DNA from: Ascidiaceihabitans sp034111945
GTDB lineage: Bacteria > Pseudomonadota > Alphaproteobacteria > Rhodobacterales > Rhodobacteraceae
Direction of reading: 5' to 3'
Assembly: GCA_047626725.1 (NCBI GenBank)
Contig: JBLHSG010000011.1
Location: 56,114-120,113 of the forward strand
Length of the DNA stretch: 64,000 nt
The translations under genes were made by a program, and so were the position numbers. Position 1 is the first letter of the stretch. Each line of letters opens with the position of its first letter. Below the pieces are notes generated by a model. That model was given only the letters and a program-made list of their open reading frames with translations, ran no database searches and was not told the origin of the DNA. Positions 51,774 to 61,046 of the stretch are shown here, piece after piece.

Positions 51774-54536
51774 ATGTCGGACATGGTTAAATTCACGCTA
51801 GATGGCAAAGAAGTCGAGGCCGAAGCAGGCCTAACCATCTGGGAAGTGGCCAATGGCCGTGGTCTGGTAATCCCGCATTTGTGCCACAAACCAGCGCCCG
51901 GATATCGCCCTGATGGCAACTGCCGCGCCTGCATGGTCGAGATCGAAGGCGAGCGCACATTGGCCGCGTCCTGCATTCGTGAACCAGGCGAAGGCATGGT
52001 TGTTGTGACCAATTCTGCGCGTGCCGAAAATGCGCGTAAAATGGTTGTTGAAATGCTAGTCGCTGATTTGCCCGAACGTGATGTCGCCCACGATAAATCT
52101 GCCCACATGTGGGATATGGCCGACCTGAATGGCGTCGCAGAAAGCCGTTTTCCAAAATTGGCAGAAGGGCGCATTCCGCTGCTTGATGACAGCCACGTGG
52201 CGATGTCCGTGAACTTGGACGCCTGCATTTCTTGTGGCCTGTGCGTGCGTGCCTGCCGCGAAGTGCAAGTGAACGATGTGATCGGCATGTCCGGTCGCGG
52301 CGCTGACAGCTATCCGACATTCGACATGGCCGATCCAATGGGTGATTCAACCTGCGTGGCGTGCGGCGAATGCGTGCAAGCCTGCCCAACAGGTGCGTTG
52401 ATGCCAGCCGCTGTGACGGCGGGTGCGGGCATGGGCGACAGCAAGGATTTCGACAGCGAAGTCGACAGCGTTTGCGCATTCTGTGGCGTTGGCTGCCAGA
52501 TTTCGATCAAGGTCAAAGACGGCAAAGTTAAATACGTCGAGGGCATCAATGGCCCCGCAAACGAAGGACGTTTGTGTGTCAAAGGGCGCTTTGGCTACGA
52601 CTACATCCACCACAATCACCGCCTGACAAAACCGCTGATCCGCCGCGATGATGCCCCTGCCAAAGGGCTGAACGTCGACCCCGGCAACTGGCAAAACGTG
52701 TTCCGCGAAGCGACGTGGGACGAGGCGCTGGATTTTGCAGCAAACGGCCTAAAGGGGCGCGGACGCGAAGTTGCGGGCTTTGGATCTGCCAAGTGCACGA
52801 ACGAAGAAGCATACCTGTTTCAAAAGTTCATCCGCGAGGGGTTCAAGCACAACAACGTCGATCACTGCACGCGTTTGTGCCACGCATCGTCGGTGTCTGC
52901 CCTGATCGAAAACGTCGGATCGGGTGCTGTGACCGCAACGTTTAACGAAATCGAAAACGCAGACGTAGCGATTGTGATTGGTGCAAACCCGATCGAAAAC
53001 CACCCAGTCGCGGCGACGTATTTCAAACAATTCACCAAACGTGGCGGCAAGTTGATCGTGATGGATCCACGGGGTCAGGCGCTGAAACGCTTTGCCACGC
53101 ACATGCTGCAATTCCGCCCCGGTGCGGATGTTTCGATGCTGAACGCCATCATGCACGTGATCGTCGAAGAAAAACTATACGACCAGCAATATATCGAAGC
53201 CTACACTGAAAATTGGGAGGCGGAAAAAGCGCACCTCAAGGATTTCACACCTGAAAAGATGTCGGAAATTTGTGGCATTGATGCCGAAACAATTCGCGCC
53301 GTCGCCCGTGATTTTGCGGGTGCCAAAGCCGGCATGATTTTCTGGGGCATGGGCGTCAGCCAGCACATTCATGGCACGGACAACGCGCGGTGCCTAATCT
53401 CGCTGGCGTTGATGACGGGCCAAGTGGGCCGCCCCGGTTCTGGCCTGCATCCGCTGCGTGGGCAAAACAACGTTCAAGGCGCATCTGACGCCGGTCTGGT
53501 TCCGATGTTCTTGCCTGACTATCAATCGGTCATGGATGACGGTGTGCGATCAGCGTTTACCGAAGTCTGGGGGTCTGGTGATTTCTCGAATGAGAAAGGT
53601 CTGACAGTCACCGAAATCATGGACGCCGTGCACGATGGTGACATCAAGGCGATGTATGTTTTGGGCGAAAACCCGGCAATGTCGGACCCCGACGTTGAAC
53701 ACGCACGCGATGCGTTGGCGAAACTGGACCACCTTGTTGTGCAGGACATTTTCATCACCGAAACGGCGAACTACGCCGACGTGATCCTACCCGCCTCGGC
53801 GCTGTATGAAAAATCCGGCACCGTATCGAACACCAACCGCCAAGTGCAAATGGTACGCCCTGCCGTGACCCCACCGGGCGACGCGCGCGAAGATTGGTGG
53901 ATCGAAGTCGAACTCGCGAAACGCTGTGGCTTGGATTGGAAATACACGCACCCAAGCCAAGTGTTCGACGAGATGACGATCAACATGCGCAGCCTCGACA
54001 ACATCACGTGGGATCGCCTGACAACCGAGGCGGTGACCTATCCGTCGCTCACGCCTACTGATCCGGGGCAAGCGGTTGTGTTTGGGGATGGTTTCCCACG
54101 GCCCGATGGGCGTGCGAAATTTACACCTGCCAGCGTAATTGCGCCGGATGACACACCCGATGCCGAATACCCGATGATCCTGACCACAGGGCGTCAGTTG
54201 GAACACTGGCACACAGGGTCAATGACCCGCCGCGCCACGGTTTTGGATGGGCTGGAACCAGAAGCAAACTGTTCGCTGCACCCGTCAACTTTGCGCCAAT
54301 TGGGTGTCGAAGCCGGCGGTCATGTGCGCTTGACCACGAAACGGGGATCAATCGTGATCATGGCGCGGATGGATCGGGCGGTTGCCCCTGACATGGTGTT
54401 TTTGCCGTTCGCCTATGTTGAGGCCGCAGCAAACATTCTGACAAATCCGGCGATTGATCCGTATGGTAAAATTCCGGAATTCAAATTCTCGGCGGTAAAG
54501 GTCGAGGCCGCACACGAAACGGTTGCTGCCGAATAA
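51774..54536 (+). CDS. Formate dehydrogenase alpha subunit (molybdenum/tungsten, NAD-type)
   Basis: A 920-residue protein oxidising formate to CO2. N-terminal [2Fe-2S] domain with cysteines in HLCHKPAPGYRPDGNCRAC; two [4Fe-4S] clusters in CISCGLCVRACREVQ and CVACGECVQACPTG; then the bis-MGD domain with its own cluster (VCAFCGVGC) and the active-site region DHCTRLCHASS, with cysteine rather than selenocysteine. The C-terminal cofactor domain has TTGRQLEHWHTGSMTRR. The His-Cys3 cluster of FdsA/NuoG between the first and second centres is not visible. No beta, gamma, fdhD or delta gene is near. An intrinsic terminator follows, so it is transcribed alone. Confidence 0.93.
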   Translation: MSDMVKFTLDGKEVEAEAGLTIWEVANGRGLVIPHLCHKPAPGYRPDGNCRACMVEIEGERTLAASCIREPGEGMVVVTNSARAENARKMVVEMLVADLPERDVAHDKSAHMWDMADLNGVAESRFPKLAEGRIPLLDDSHVAMSVNLDACISCGLCVRACREVQVNDVIGMSGRGADSYPTFDMADPMGDSTCVACGECVQACPTGALMPAAVTAGAGMGDSKDFDSEVDSVCAFCGVGCQISIKVKDGKVKYVEGINGPANEGRLCVKGRFGYDYIHHNHRLTKPLIRRDDAPAKGLNVDPGNWQNVFREATWDEALDFAANGLKGRGREVAGFGSAKCTNEEAYLFQKFIREGFKHNNVDHCTRLCHASSVSALIENVGSGAVTATFNEIENADVAIVIGANPIENHPVAATYFKQFTKRGGKLIVMDPRGQALKRFATHMLQFRPGADVSMLNAIMHVIVEEKLYDQQYIEAYTENWEAEKAHLKDFTPEKMSEICGIDAETIRAVARDFAGAKAGMIFWGMGVSQHIHGTDNARCLISLALMTGQVGRPGSGLHPLRGQNNVQGASDAGLVPMFLPDYQSVMDDGVRSAFTEVWGSGDFSNEKGLTVTEIMDAVHDGDIKAMYVLGENPAMSDPDVEHARDALAKLDHLVVQDIFITETANYADVILPASALYEKSGTVSNTNRQVQMVRPAVTPPGDAREDWWIEVELAKRCGLDWKYTHPSQVFDEMTINMRSLDNITWDRLTTEAVTYPSLTPTDPGQAVVFGDGFPRPDGRAKFTPASVIAPDDTPDAEYPMILTTGRQLEHWHTGSMTRRATVLDGLEPEANCSLHPSTLRQLGVEAGGHVRLTTKRGSIVIMARMDRAVAPDMVFLPFAYVEAAANILTNPAIDPYGKIPEFKFSAVKVEAAHETVAAE

Positions 54537-54583
54537 ATCAAGGTGGGGGACACCCGCACCTTACCAAACATGTTACAGAATTC

Positions 54584-54608
54584 AGGTGGGCTTCGGCCCG
54601 CCTTTTTT
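54584..54608 (+). terminator. Intrinsic terminator of the formate dehydrogenase gene
   Basis: An 8-bp stem (54584–54591 with 54596–54603, one G-U pair) capped by a TTCG loop, then a run of six T (54603–54608). It lies 47 bases after the stop codon. Confidence 0.95.
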
Positions 54609-54657
54609 GTTACATCGTTAAATTACGCCATCACGCACAAATTTATAGGCAACGAAA

Positions 54658-55854
54658 ATGATCACAGTGTCCGCTGAACGGTTTTGCAACGACCTTGAAA
54701 CGCTCCGCTCGTTTGGTGCATCCGGCGTTGGCAAAGGCGTCGTGCGCCCTGCCTATTCAGCGCCCGATGTTGCGGCGCGTGCGTGGTTGGCAAATCAAAT
54801 GCGCGACGCCGGTTTGCGCGTTCAGTATGATGCGATGGGAAATCTGTTTGGCTTGGCGGATGGGCCATCGTTGTTGATGGGGTCACATTCAGACAGTCAG
54901 CCCGAAGGCGGTTGGCTTGACGGTGCCTTGGGTGTCATTGCCGCGCTGGAAATCGCGCGGGCATCGCGGGCACAGGGCGGTCCGGCTGTGTCCGTTGTTT
55001 CGTTTCAGGACGAAGAGGGGCGGTTTGGCGTGACCACAGGCAGCGCTGTTTGGTCAGGACAGTTGTCTTTGGCGCAGGCCGATGCGTTGCTAGATCATAA
55101 CGGGGTGCCTTTGGTGCAAGCCCGACAGGTCATGGCGGACGTTGCGGGGCCAGATATTGACCCGACCCAATTCACTGGTTTTATCGAACTGCACATTGAA
55201 CAAGGTCCCGCGCTGGACACGTCTGGTCAGCAAATTGGCGTGGTCACTGACATCGTGGGCATTCGTGATATGCGCATCACATTCGAAGGGCAGCAAAACC
55301 ATGCAGGGACCACGCCGATGGCGTTGCGGCGCGATGCGTTTCAGGCGGTCTCGCAATTTAACACAGTTCTGAACGACAGGTTGCGCAATGTGGTGACGCC
55401 GCAAACTGTCTGGACAATTGGGCATCTGAATTTGCACCCCAACGCGTCTTCTATCGTTCCGGGCCGCGCGCGATTTTCCATGCAATGGCGTGACGGTGAT
55501 GTGGATCGATTGCAGCGGATGGAACACATCATTCGCGACACCGCAAACGAGATCGCGCAGAACGGCGGGTTTGATGTGTCGTTTGGCGATATGTTGGGGC
55601 TGGAACCTGTGGCGATGGATGATCGATTGCGCGGGGCGTTGGAAATCGGGGCGCATCAGATTGCACCGGATGCTTGGCGCGCGATGCCGTCAGGTGCGTT
55701 GCACGATGCGACCAATATTGCGCGTTTGATGCCTGTCGCGATGTTATTTGTGCCGTCGATCAACGGGATCAGCCACGCCTTCGAAGAAGACACTAAACAG
55801 GCAGATTTGGTTGCTGGCTTGCAGGTTTTGGCCGCTGCCGTTGCTGCGCTTTAG
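54658..55854 (+). CDS. M20-family Zn-dependent amidohydrolase (allantoate/carbamoyl-amino-acid type)
   Basis: A 398-residue hydrolase of the hydantoinase/carbamoylase branch of M20 peptidases. Metal and active-site blocks are LLMGSHSDSQPEGGWLDGALG, VSFQDEEGRFG, ELHIEQGPALD and, at the end, MPSGALHDATNIARLMPVAM with ISHAFEE. The family includes allantoate amidohydrolase, N-carbamoyl-amino-acid hydrolase and ureidoglycolate enzymes. Given the allantoin genes at 37–39 kb, allantoate amidohydrolase is an attractive but unproven guess. Its stop codon interlocks with that of the WGR gene on the other strand. Confidence 0.88.
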   Translation: MITVSAERFCNDLETLRSFGASGVGKGVVRPAYSAPDVAARAWLANQMRDAGLRVQYDAMGNLFGLADGPSLLMGSHSDSQPEGGWLDGALGVIAALEIARASRAQGGPAVSVVSFQDEEGRFGVTTGSAVWSGQLSLAQADALLDHNGVPLVQARQVMADVAGPDIDPTQFTGFIELHIEQGPALDTSGQQIGVVTDIVGIRDMRITFEGQQNHAGTTPMALRRDAFQAVSQFNTVLNDRLRNVVTPQTVWTIGHLNLHPNASSIVPGRARFSMQWRDGDVDRLQRMEHIIRDTANEIAQNGGFDVSFGDMLGLEPVAMDDRLRGALEIGAHQIAPDAWRAMPSGALHDATNIARLMPVAMLFVPSINGISHAFEEDTKQADLVAGLQVLAAAVAAL

Positions 55855-56078
55855 CCGCGTTCGTAGCCACGTTGCAATGCGCGTTGGCGGTAGGTGTCAG
55901 CGGCATGCGAGGCTTCGCGCAAGTTGCCAAAACAGGTGATGACCTCGCGCGGTGCGCCGCCTTTTACACCCCATTCGCGTAAAACCGACACCTCGCAAAA
56001 CAAGTTCATCGCAATCTCTACACGGTAGAAATGCGGGCAGGCTGCGCGGCCAAGGCGATATAATACGACGTCGAGCAT
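55851..56078 (-). CDS. Stand-alone WGR-domain protein
   Basis: A 75-residue protein made almost entirely of a WGR domain: FYRVEIAMNLFCEVSVLREW, with the WG pair then VKGGAPREVITCF and a final helix (AADTYRQRALQRGYERG). WGR domains occur in PARPs and in the MolR family and bind DNA ends or partner proteins. A domain this small on its own has no known function. Its stop codon (55851–55853 on the minus strand) overlaps the M20 gene stop on the plus strand. Start chosen as the first ATG. Confidence 0.72.
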   Translation of the reverse strand: MLDVVLYRLGRAACPHFYRVEIAMNLFCEVSVLREWGVKGGAPREVITCFGNLREASHAADTYRQRALQRGYERG

Positions 56079-56166
56079 GTTAGTGATTCTAACAGCGAAT
56101 TCAGCAAGGTGAAGCGGTTTTTTAGCGGACCGTCAGTAAGGTGTGCGTGTCGCGCAGCCTCCCACC

Positions 56167-56868
56167 TTAACTCCAGCTCACGTCGCCGAGGAAAATATAG
56201 CCAGCACCGTAAATCGTTTTGATCAGTTGTGGGTTTTTAGGATCTTCGCGCAGCTTGGTACGCAGGCGCGAAATACGCACATCCATCGCCCGATCAAAGC
56301 TTTCTCCGGCCGCACCGCCCAGGTTTTCCTGCATCTGCGCGCGACTGATCAGGCGCTTTGGGCTGTCGAGGAACAGGCGCAAAACCTCCCCCTCGGCGTG
56401 AGAAAACGGGGTGTGTTCACCGGCGGCGTCCACCAGCATGTAGCTATCAAACTCAGCGCGCCAGCCATTAAACGTCGCGGTGTTGGTGGTTTGCGCCACA
56501 GGTTTTGTACTGCGCAAACGCGCGCGCACACGTGCCACCACTTCGGCAGGATCAAACGGTTTGATGATGTAGTCATCGGCGCCCAGTTCTAACCCCGTGA
56601 CCCTATCCTGCACCTGCGCGCGCCCTGAAATGATGATGACCGTGGCGCCCTGCTCCAGCGCCAATCTGTGCACGATGGTCAGCCCGTCGGTGTCCGGCAG
56701 GGACAGATCAACCAGACAAACATCAGGCGTGTGGGTCTTTAACGCGGCCTCAAATTCGCGGGCACGGCCAAAGCTAAGCGTGCGAAATCCGGCCTCTTCC
56801 AAGGCATCCGCCAGCATCGTGCGGATTGCGGGTTCGTCGTCGAGGATCGTGACAAGCGGGGCAGTCAT
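56167..56868 (-). CDS. OmpR-type response regulator
   Basis: A 233-residue regulator with receiver domain (acidic DDE at 10–12, phospho-acceptor Asp54 in CLVDLSLPD, Lys in IKPFDPAEV) and a winged-helix DNA-binding domain (RLISRAQMQENLGGAAGESF, then DRAMDVRISRLRTKLRED). Its start overlaps the stop of the hybrid kinase gene. The phosphate probably reaches it through the kinase's own receiver domain or directly. Target genes unknown. Confidence 0.93.
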   Translation of the reverse strand: MTAPLVTILDDEPAIRTMLADALEEAGFRTLSFGRAREFEAALKTHTPDVCLVDLSLPDTDGLTIVHRLALEQGATVIIISGRAQVQDRVTGLELGADDYIIKPFDPAEVVARVRARLRSTKPVAQTTNTATFNGWRAEFDSYMLVDAAGEHTPFSHAEGEVLRLFLDSPKRLISRAQMQENLGGAAGESFDRAMDVRISRLRTKLREDPKNPQLIKTIYGAGYIFLGDVSWS

Positions 56869-58862
56869 TCGGCAGCCTTTGGGGTTAGGACCTCTGCCAG
56901 ATCGGCGGATGAAAACGGTTTGGATAATACGATTGTGGATGCACGCGCAGTGCGATGCAGCGGGTCTGTTTCAGGCAGTGAGGTCATTAAAATCACCGGC
57001 GTGTGGGCGGGTTCCAATCTGTTCATCAGATCAAGGCCGGTGCCTTCACCGTTCAGGTGAATGTCGGACAGGATAAGCTGAATATCAGGGATCGTTTTGA
57101 TCAGCGTCATTGCCTCGTTTGTTGTTGTGGCCTCGATCACGGAGTGGCCCAAACCGGTTAGCATGTCGCGATAACACGCGCGCAGGTCGTCCTCGTCTTC
57201 GACCAATAACACCAGTCCTTTGGCCCCCATTGGTGAATAGCGCAAAGGCAGACGCAGGCGGATAGACGCACCGCTATCCTTTTGATTACTCAGGCGTAAA
57301 TCACCACCAGCCAGTTTGGTCATGTCATAAACCATCGGCAAACCCAGACCCGATCCATCCTTGCCTTTGGTGGTGAAAAACGGGTCGCAAGCATGTTCCA
57401 AAGCGTTCGCAGAAAACCCTGAACCGGTGTCGCTGACCGTGAATTGCACCCAAGTGTCGTGCACAATTTCACCGCTAAGGGTAATGGTCCCGACCGGCCC
57501 ACATGCATCCCGCGCGTTCAGGATCAGGTTCAAAAGCGAATCCTGAACCGTGCCGGAATCCAGCAAAATCGGGGTGTCCGGCAGGTTGTCGATAACAGTC
57601 AGCGTCATCCCATCAGGGAGCGAGGGGCGCGCCAGAGTTTGCAAATCATGGAGCAAAACATGCGGATCAGTCGCGCGGGGATTGGGCAATGGCTGCCCCG
57701 TCATTTCGGCAATACTGGACAATAATTGGCCACCACGTTGCGCCGCGCCCAAGGTCGCATCAATCAGGGCGCGCGCATCTTTTGGCAGGTCGTCAAGACG
57801 GGCAAGCCTGCTTTGCATGCCAAGGATGATCGTCAGCAAATTCGAAAAATCATGCGCCATACCCGACGTGACCTGAGCCGCCAAAGTACGCCTGCGTGTC
57901 TGCTGCAATGTCGCGCGCGCTTGGGTTTCTTGGGTCACATCCATCGACAACAAATAAACGCCGCCTTTGGTATCAGGGGTAAATGCCACGCGGATGCGGC
58001 GCGCGCTTTCGGCGTCGGTGAATTCATGCACCGTCGCTTGCCCACTGTAGGCGGTCTGTAGGGGGTCGCGAATTTTGGCAAAAGCCGACGGCCCAAGCGC
58101 ATCTGAAATATGCAGCCCAACAATGTTCGACGGGCAATACGGAATCACGGATGAGAGGCGTCGGTTCGAATAAATGTAGTGCCCGCCGTCATCAACATGC
58201 GCGATGTGCGCGGGCATCATTTCGGTGGTCAGACGGGTGCGGGCCTCGATGTCGGTAAGGTGCCGTTTGGTTTCTTCGAGCGCTGAAACGGTCGAGGCAA
58301 GGGCACGGTTGGTGCTGGCCAATTCCTCGGTGTGAGCAAGAACCTGATCGCTAAGTTCTTCGGACCGGGCGCGCAGCAACACCTCTTGTTGTTTGGTGCG
58401 GGTGATGTCGGTGTAAACGGTAACCCAGCCGCCTTGGGGCAGCGGCGATCCTTCGACCGAAATGATGCTGCCGTTGTCGCGGGTGCGTTCCATATAGTGT
58501 GCTTCGAATGCGCGGGCCTTTTCGACACGTTCGCGCACAAAGGCTTCGACATCGTCAACGTCGCCGTATTCACCGCGTTGTGCGAGATGGCGAATGGTTT
58601 CTGTGAATGTCGCACCCGGAGTGACAAGGGCGTCGGGCAAATCAAACATGCTTTGGAACGGGGCGTTGCACACGGCCAGCCGCAGATCGTTGTCGTAAAT
58701 CGTCAGCGCCTGACCAATTAGGTTCAGGCCAGCGGCGGTCAGGGTGTGGGTGGCGACACGGGTCAGGGGCACAAAACTGGCCTTTGCTTGATCCAACGGG
58801 GCGTGCTGACGCACGCACGATATTTCCTCAGCTTGGCCTTTGGCCCATCTGAGTGCGCGCAT
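56865..58862 (-). CDS. PAS-domain hybrid sensor histidine kinase
   Basis: A 665-residue soluble kinase with no membrane segment. Two PAS domains (about 45–155 and 212–315) joined by a coiled coil (160–210), a HisKA-like domain with His337 in SGMAHDFSNLLTI, an ATPase domain (LLNLILNARDACG, VSDTGSGFS, DGSGLGLPMVYDM) and a C-terminal receiver (about 545–660) with phospho-acceptor Asp in LILSDIHLNGEG. PAS domains suggest detection of redox state, light or a small ligand. It overlaps the following OmpR-type regulator by 4 bases. It is divergent from the acyl-CoA ligase gene. Confidence 0.93.
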   Translation of the reverse strand: MRALRWAKGQAEEISCVRQHAPLDQAKASFVPLTRVATHTLTAAGLNLIGQALTIYDNDLRLAVCNAPFQSMFDLPDALVTPGATFTETIRHLAQRGEYGDVDDVEAFVRERVEKARAFEAHYMERTRDNGSIISVEGSPLPQGGWVTVYTDITRTKQQEVLLRARSEELSDQVLAHTEELASTNRALASTVSALEETKRHLTDIEARTRLTTEMMPAHIAHVDDGGHYIYSNRRLSSVIPYCPSNIVGLHISDALGPSAFAKIRDPLQTAYSGQATVHEFTDAESARRIRVAFTPDTKGGVYLLSMDVTQETQARATLQQTRRRTLAAQVTSGMAHDFSNLLTIILGMQSRLARLDDLPKDARALIDATLGAAQRGGQLLSSIAEMTGQPLPNPRATDPHVLLHDLQTLARPSLPDGMTLTVIDNLPDTPILLDSGTVQDSLLNLILNARDACGPVGTITLSGEIVHDTWVQFTVSDTGSGFSANALEHACDPFFTTKGKDGSGLGLPMVYDMTKLAGGDLRLSNQKDSGASIRLRLPLRYSPMGAKGLVLLVEDEDDLRACYRDMLTGLGHSVIEATTTNEAMTLIKTIPDIQLILSDIHLNGEGTGLDLMNRLEPAHTPVILMTSLPETDPLHRTARASTIVLSKPFSSADLAEVLTPKAAE

Positions 58863-59060
58863 TGTGCGAGTGTTAAACGCGCAAGATCAAGCGTTGATAG
58901 CCGTTTCTGCATTTCTTTCGGCCTGTTACAATTCGTTAGGTTTGAGAAAACTTCAGGAAAAAGTTGACCATCAGGTTCAGATGAACATCCTAATGGGATG
59001 AAGATTCGCGCAAGCGAGCGATGCTGGCCTGAGGAGAGGTCGGTTCGGGAGGAAAGAATT

Positions 59061-61031
59061 TTGGCTGATACGCTTAACGGCACGGCAGGACTAACGTCTG
59101 TGCCGGCACTTTTGCACCGCAATGCAACGCAGTTCGGATCTGCGCCTGCATACCGTGAAAAAGAATTCGGGATCTGGCAAAGCTGGACGTGGGCGCAGAC
59201 CTGTGAAGAGGTAGAGGCGCTGGCGCTGGGTTTGTTGGATATGGGCGTGAATGAGGGTGATTTTATCGCCGTCATCGGGCGCAACCGTCCCTATTTGTAC
59301 TGGTCGATGATGGCCGCCCAGATGGTTGGTGCGATCCCAGTGCCGCTGTATCAAGACGCGTCAGCCGACGAGATGGCCTATACCATGGGCCATTGTGGCG
59401 CGCGTTTTGTGATCGCTGGCGATCAGGAACAGGTCGACAAAGTGCTAGATATTCAAGAAGGTTTGGACACCTTCGAGGCGATGATTTACCTGGATCCACG
59501 TGGATTGCGTAAATATGATCACACGCATTTAACGCAATATAGTGCAGTTCAGGATGCCGGTCGTGCCAAGCGTGCCGCCCTGGAACCCGAAATGAAAGCG
59601 CGCATTGCCAAGCTGGATTACGACAGCATTTGCGTGATGTTGTACACGTCCGGCACCACGGGAAAACCCAAAGGTGTCGTGCTGTCGAACCGCAATGTGA
59701 TCGAGACATCAAAGTCGTCATCCGAGTTCGATGATCTGCGTCAAAGCGACAGTATTCTGGCGTACTTGCCGATGGCTTGGGTTGGGGATTTCATATTCTC
59801 GGTTGGTCAGGCGCTGTGGACGGGGTTCTGCACAAACTGTCCCGAAAGCGCGGATACCATGCACACCGACCTTCGCGAGATTGGGCCGACATATTATTTT
59901 GCGCCGCCGCGGGTGTTTGAAACGCAGCTGACAAACGTGATGATCCGGATGGAAGACGCGTCGCCAACCAAGCGCCGTTTGTTCGGCTACTTTATGGGTC
60001 TTGCGCGCAAAGTTGGACCTTCGATCTTGGATGGTCGACCAGTCAATTTGTTGGATCGGATCAAGTATAACCTTGGCGAGCTGATGATTTACGGACCGCT
60101 GAAAAACACGCTGGGTCTTAGCCGTGTGCGGGTCGGTTACACCGCCGGTGAAGCGATTGGACCAGAGATTTTCGACTTCTATCGCTCGCTCGGAATTAAC
60201 CTTAAGCAGCTGTACGGCCAAACCGAAGCGACGGTATTTATCACCGCGCAACCCGACGGCGAAGTCCGGTCCGACACCGTTGGCGTAACCTGCCCGGGCG
60301 TTGAATTGCGCATCGCGGACGACGGCGAAGTTTACTATCGCAGCCCCGGTGTTTTTGTCGAATATTACAAGAACGCCGAAAGCACCGCAGACACCAAAGA
60401 CCCCGAAGGTTGGGTGGCGACAGGTGACGCTGGTTTCATCGAAGAAGACACCGGCCATTTGCGTATTATTGACCGAGCAAAAGATGTCGGAAAAACAGCT
60501 TCGGGTGCTTTGTTCGCGCCTAAGTATGTTGAAAACAAACTGAAATTCTTTCCAAATATCCTCGAGGTTGTCGTCTTTGGCAACGAACGCGAACAATGCA
60601 CCGCATTCATCAACATCGATTTGAACGCGGTTGGTAACTGGGCGGAACGCAACAACATTGCCTATGGTTCCTATCAGGAACTGGCCGGTCATCCTGATGT
60701 TTTGTCGACCATTCAGTCTCATGTCGAAGAGGTAAATGCGTCTGTCGCGCTCGATGAAATGCTATCAGATTGTCAGGTGCACCGTTTTGTCGTTTTGCAC
60801 AAACAATTGGATGCAGATGATGGCGAATTGACCCGCACGCAAAAAGTGCGTCGCCGGATCATTGAGGAAAAATACGCCGATATTATTAACGCGATGTACG
60901 ACGGGTCCAAGACGATCTCGACCACAACCGAAGTGACCTACGAAGACGGGCGCAAAGGTGCGATTTCGGCGACATTGGATATTCGCGAGGCGGCGGTTGT
61001 TGCCGTGACGACAAAGATGGCGGCAGAATGA
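59061..61031 (+). CDS. Long-chain acyl-CoA ligase (AMP-binding), TTG start
   Basis: A 656-residue ATP-dependent acid:CoA ligase. The AMP-binding P-loop is MLYTSGTTGKPKGVVLSN. Other motifs are LYGQTEATVFIT, GWVATGDAGFIEEDTGHLRI and the catalytic-lysine region near the end (LTRTQKVRRR). The frame is open from 58998, but a GGAGG at 59048–59052 is placed 8 bases before a TTG at 59061, and that start gives the usual family length. It sits 15 bases before a LivG-type ATPase, so it likely activates the acid brought in by that ABC transporter. The acid is not identified. Confidence 0.92.
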   Translation: MADTLNGTAGLTSVPALLHRNATQFGSAPAYREKEFGIWQSWTWAQTCEEVEALALGLLDMGVNEGDFIAVIGRNRPYLYWSMMAAQMVGAIPVPLYQDASADEMAYTMGHCGARFVIAGDQEQVDKVLDIQEGLDTFEAMIYLDPRGLRKYDHTHLTQYSAVQDAGRAKRAALEPEMKARIAKLDYDSICVMLYTSGTTGKPKGVVLSNRNVIETSKSSSEFDDLRQSDSILAYLPMAWVGDFIFSVGQALWTGFCTNCPESADTMHTDLREIGPTYYFAPPRVFETQLTNVMIRMEDASPTKRRLFGYFMGLARKVGPSILDGRPVNLLDRIKYNLGELMIYGPLKNTLGLSRVRVGYTAGEAIGPEIFDFYRSLGINLKQLYGQTEATVFITAQPDGEVRSDTVGVTCPGVELRIADDGEVYYRSPGVFVEYYKNAESTADTKDPEGWVATGDAGFIEEDTGHLRIIDRAKDVGKTASGALFAPKYVENKLKFFPNILEVVVFGNEREQCTAFINIDLNAVGNWAERNNIAYGSYQELAGHPDVLSTIQSHVEEVNASVALDEMLSDCQVHRFVVLHKQLDADDGELTRTQKVRRRIIEEKYADIINAMYDGSKTISTTTEVTYEDGRKGAISATLDIREAAVVAVTTKMAAE

Positions 61032-61046
61032 TGAGGGATGAACGCA

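Noticed and set aside
59718..60722. 334-codon open frame on the minus strand
   Set aside because: Lies wholly antisense to the acyl-CoA ligase, whose motifs are intact; no family pattern.
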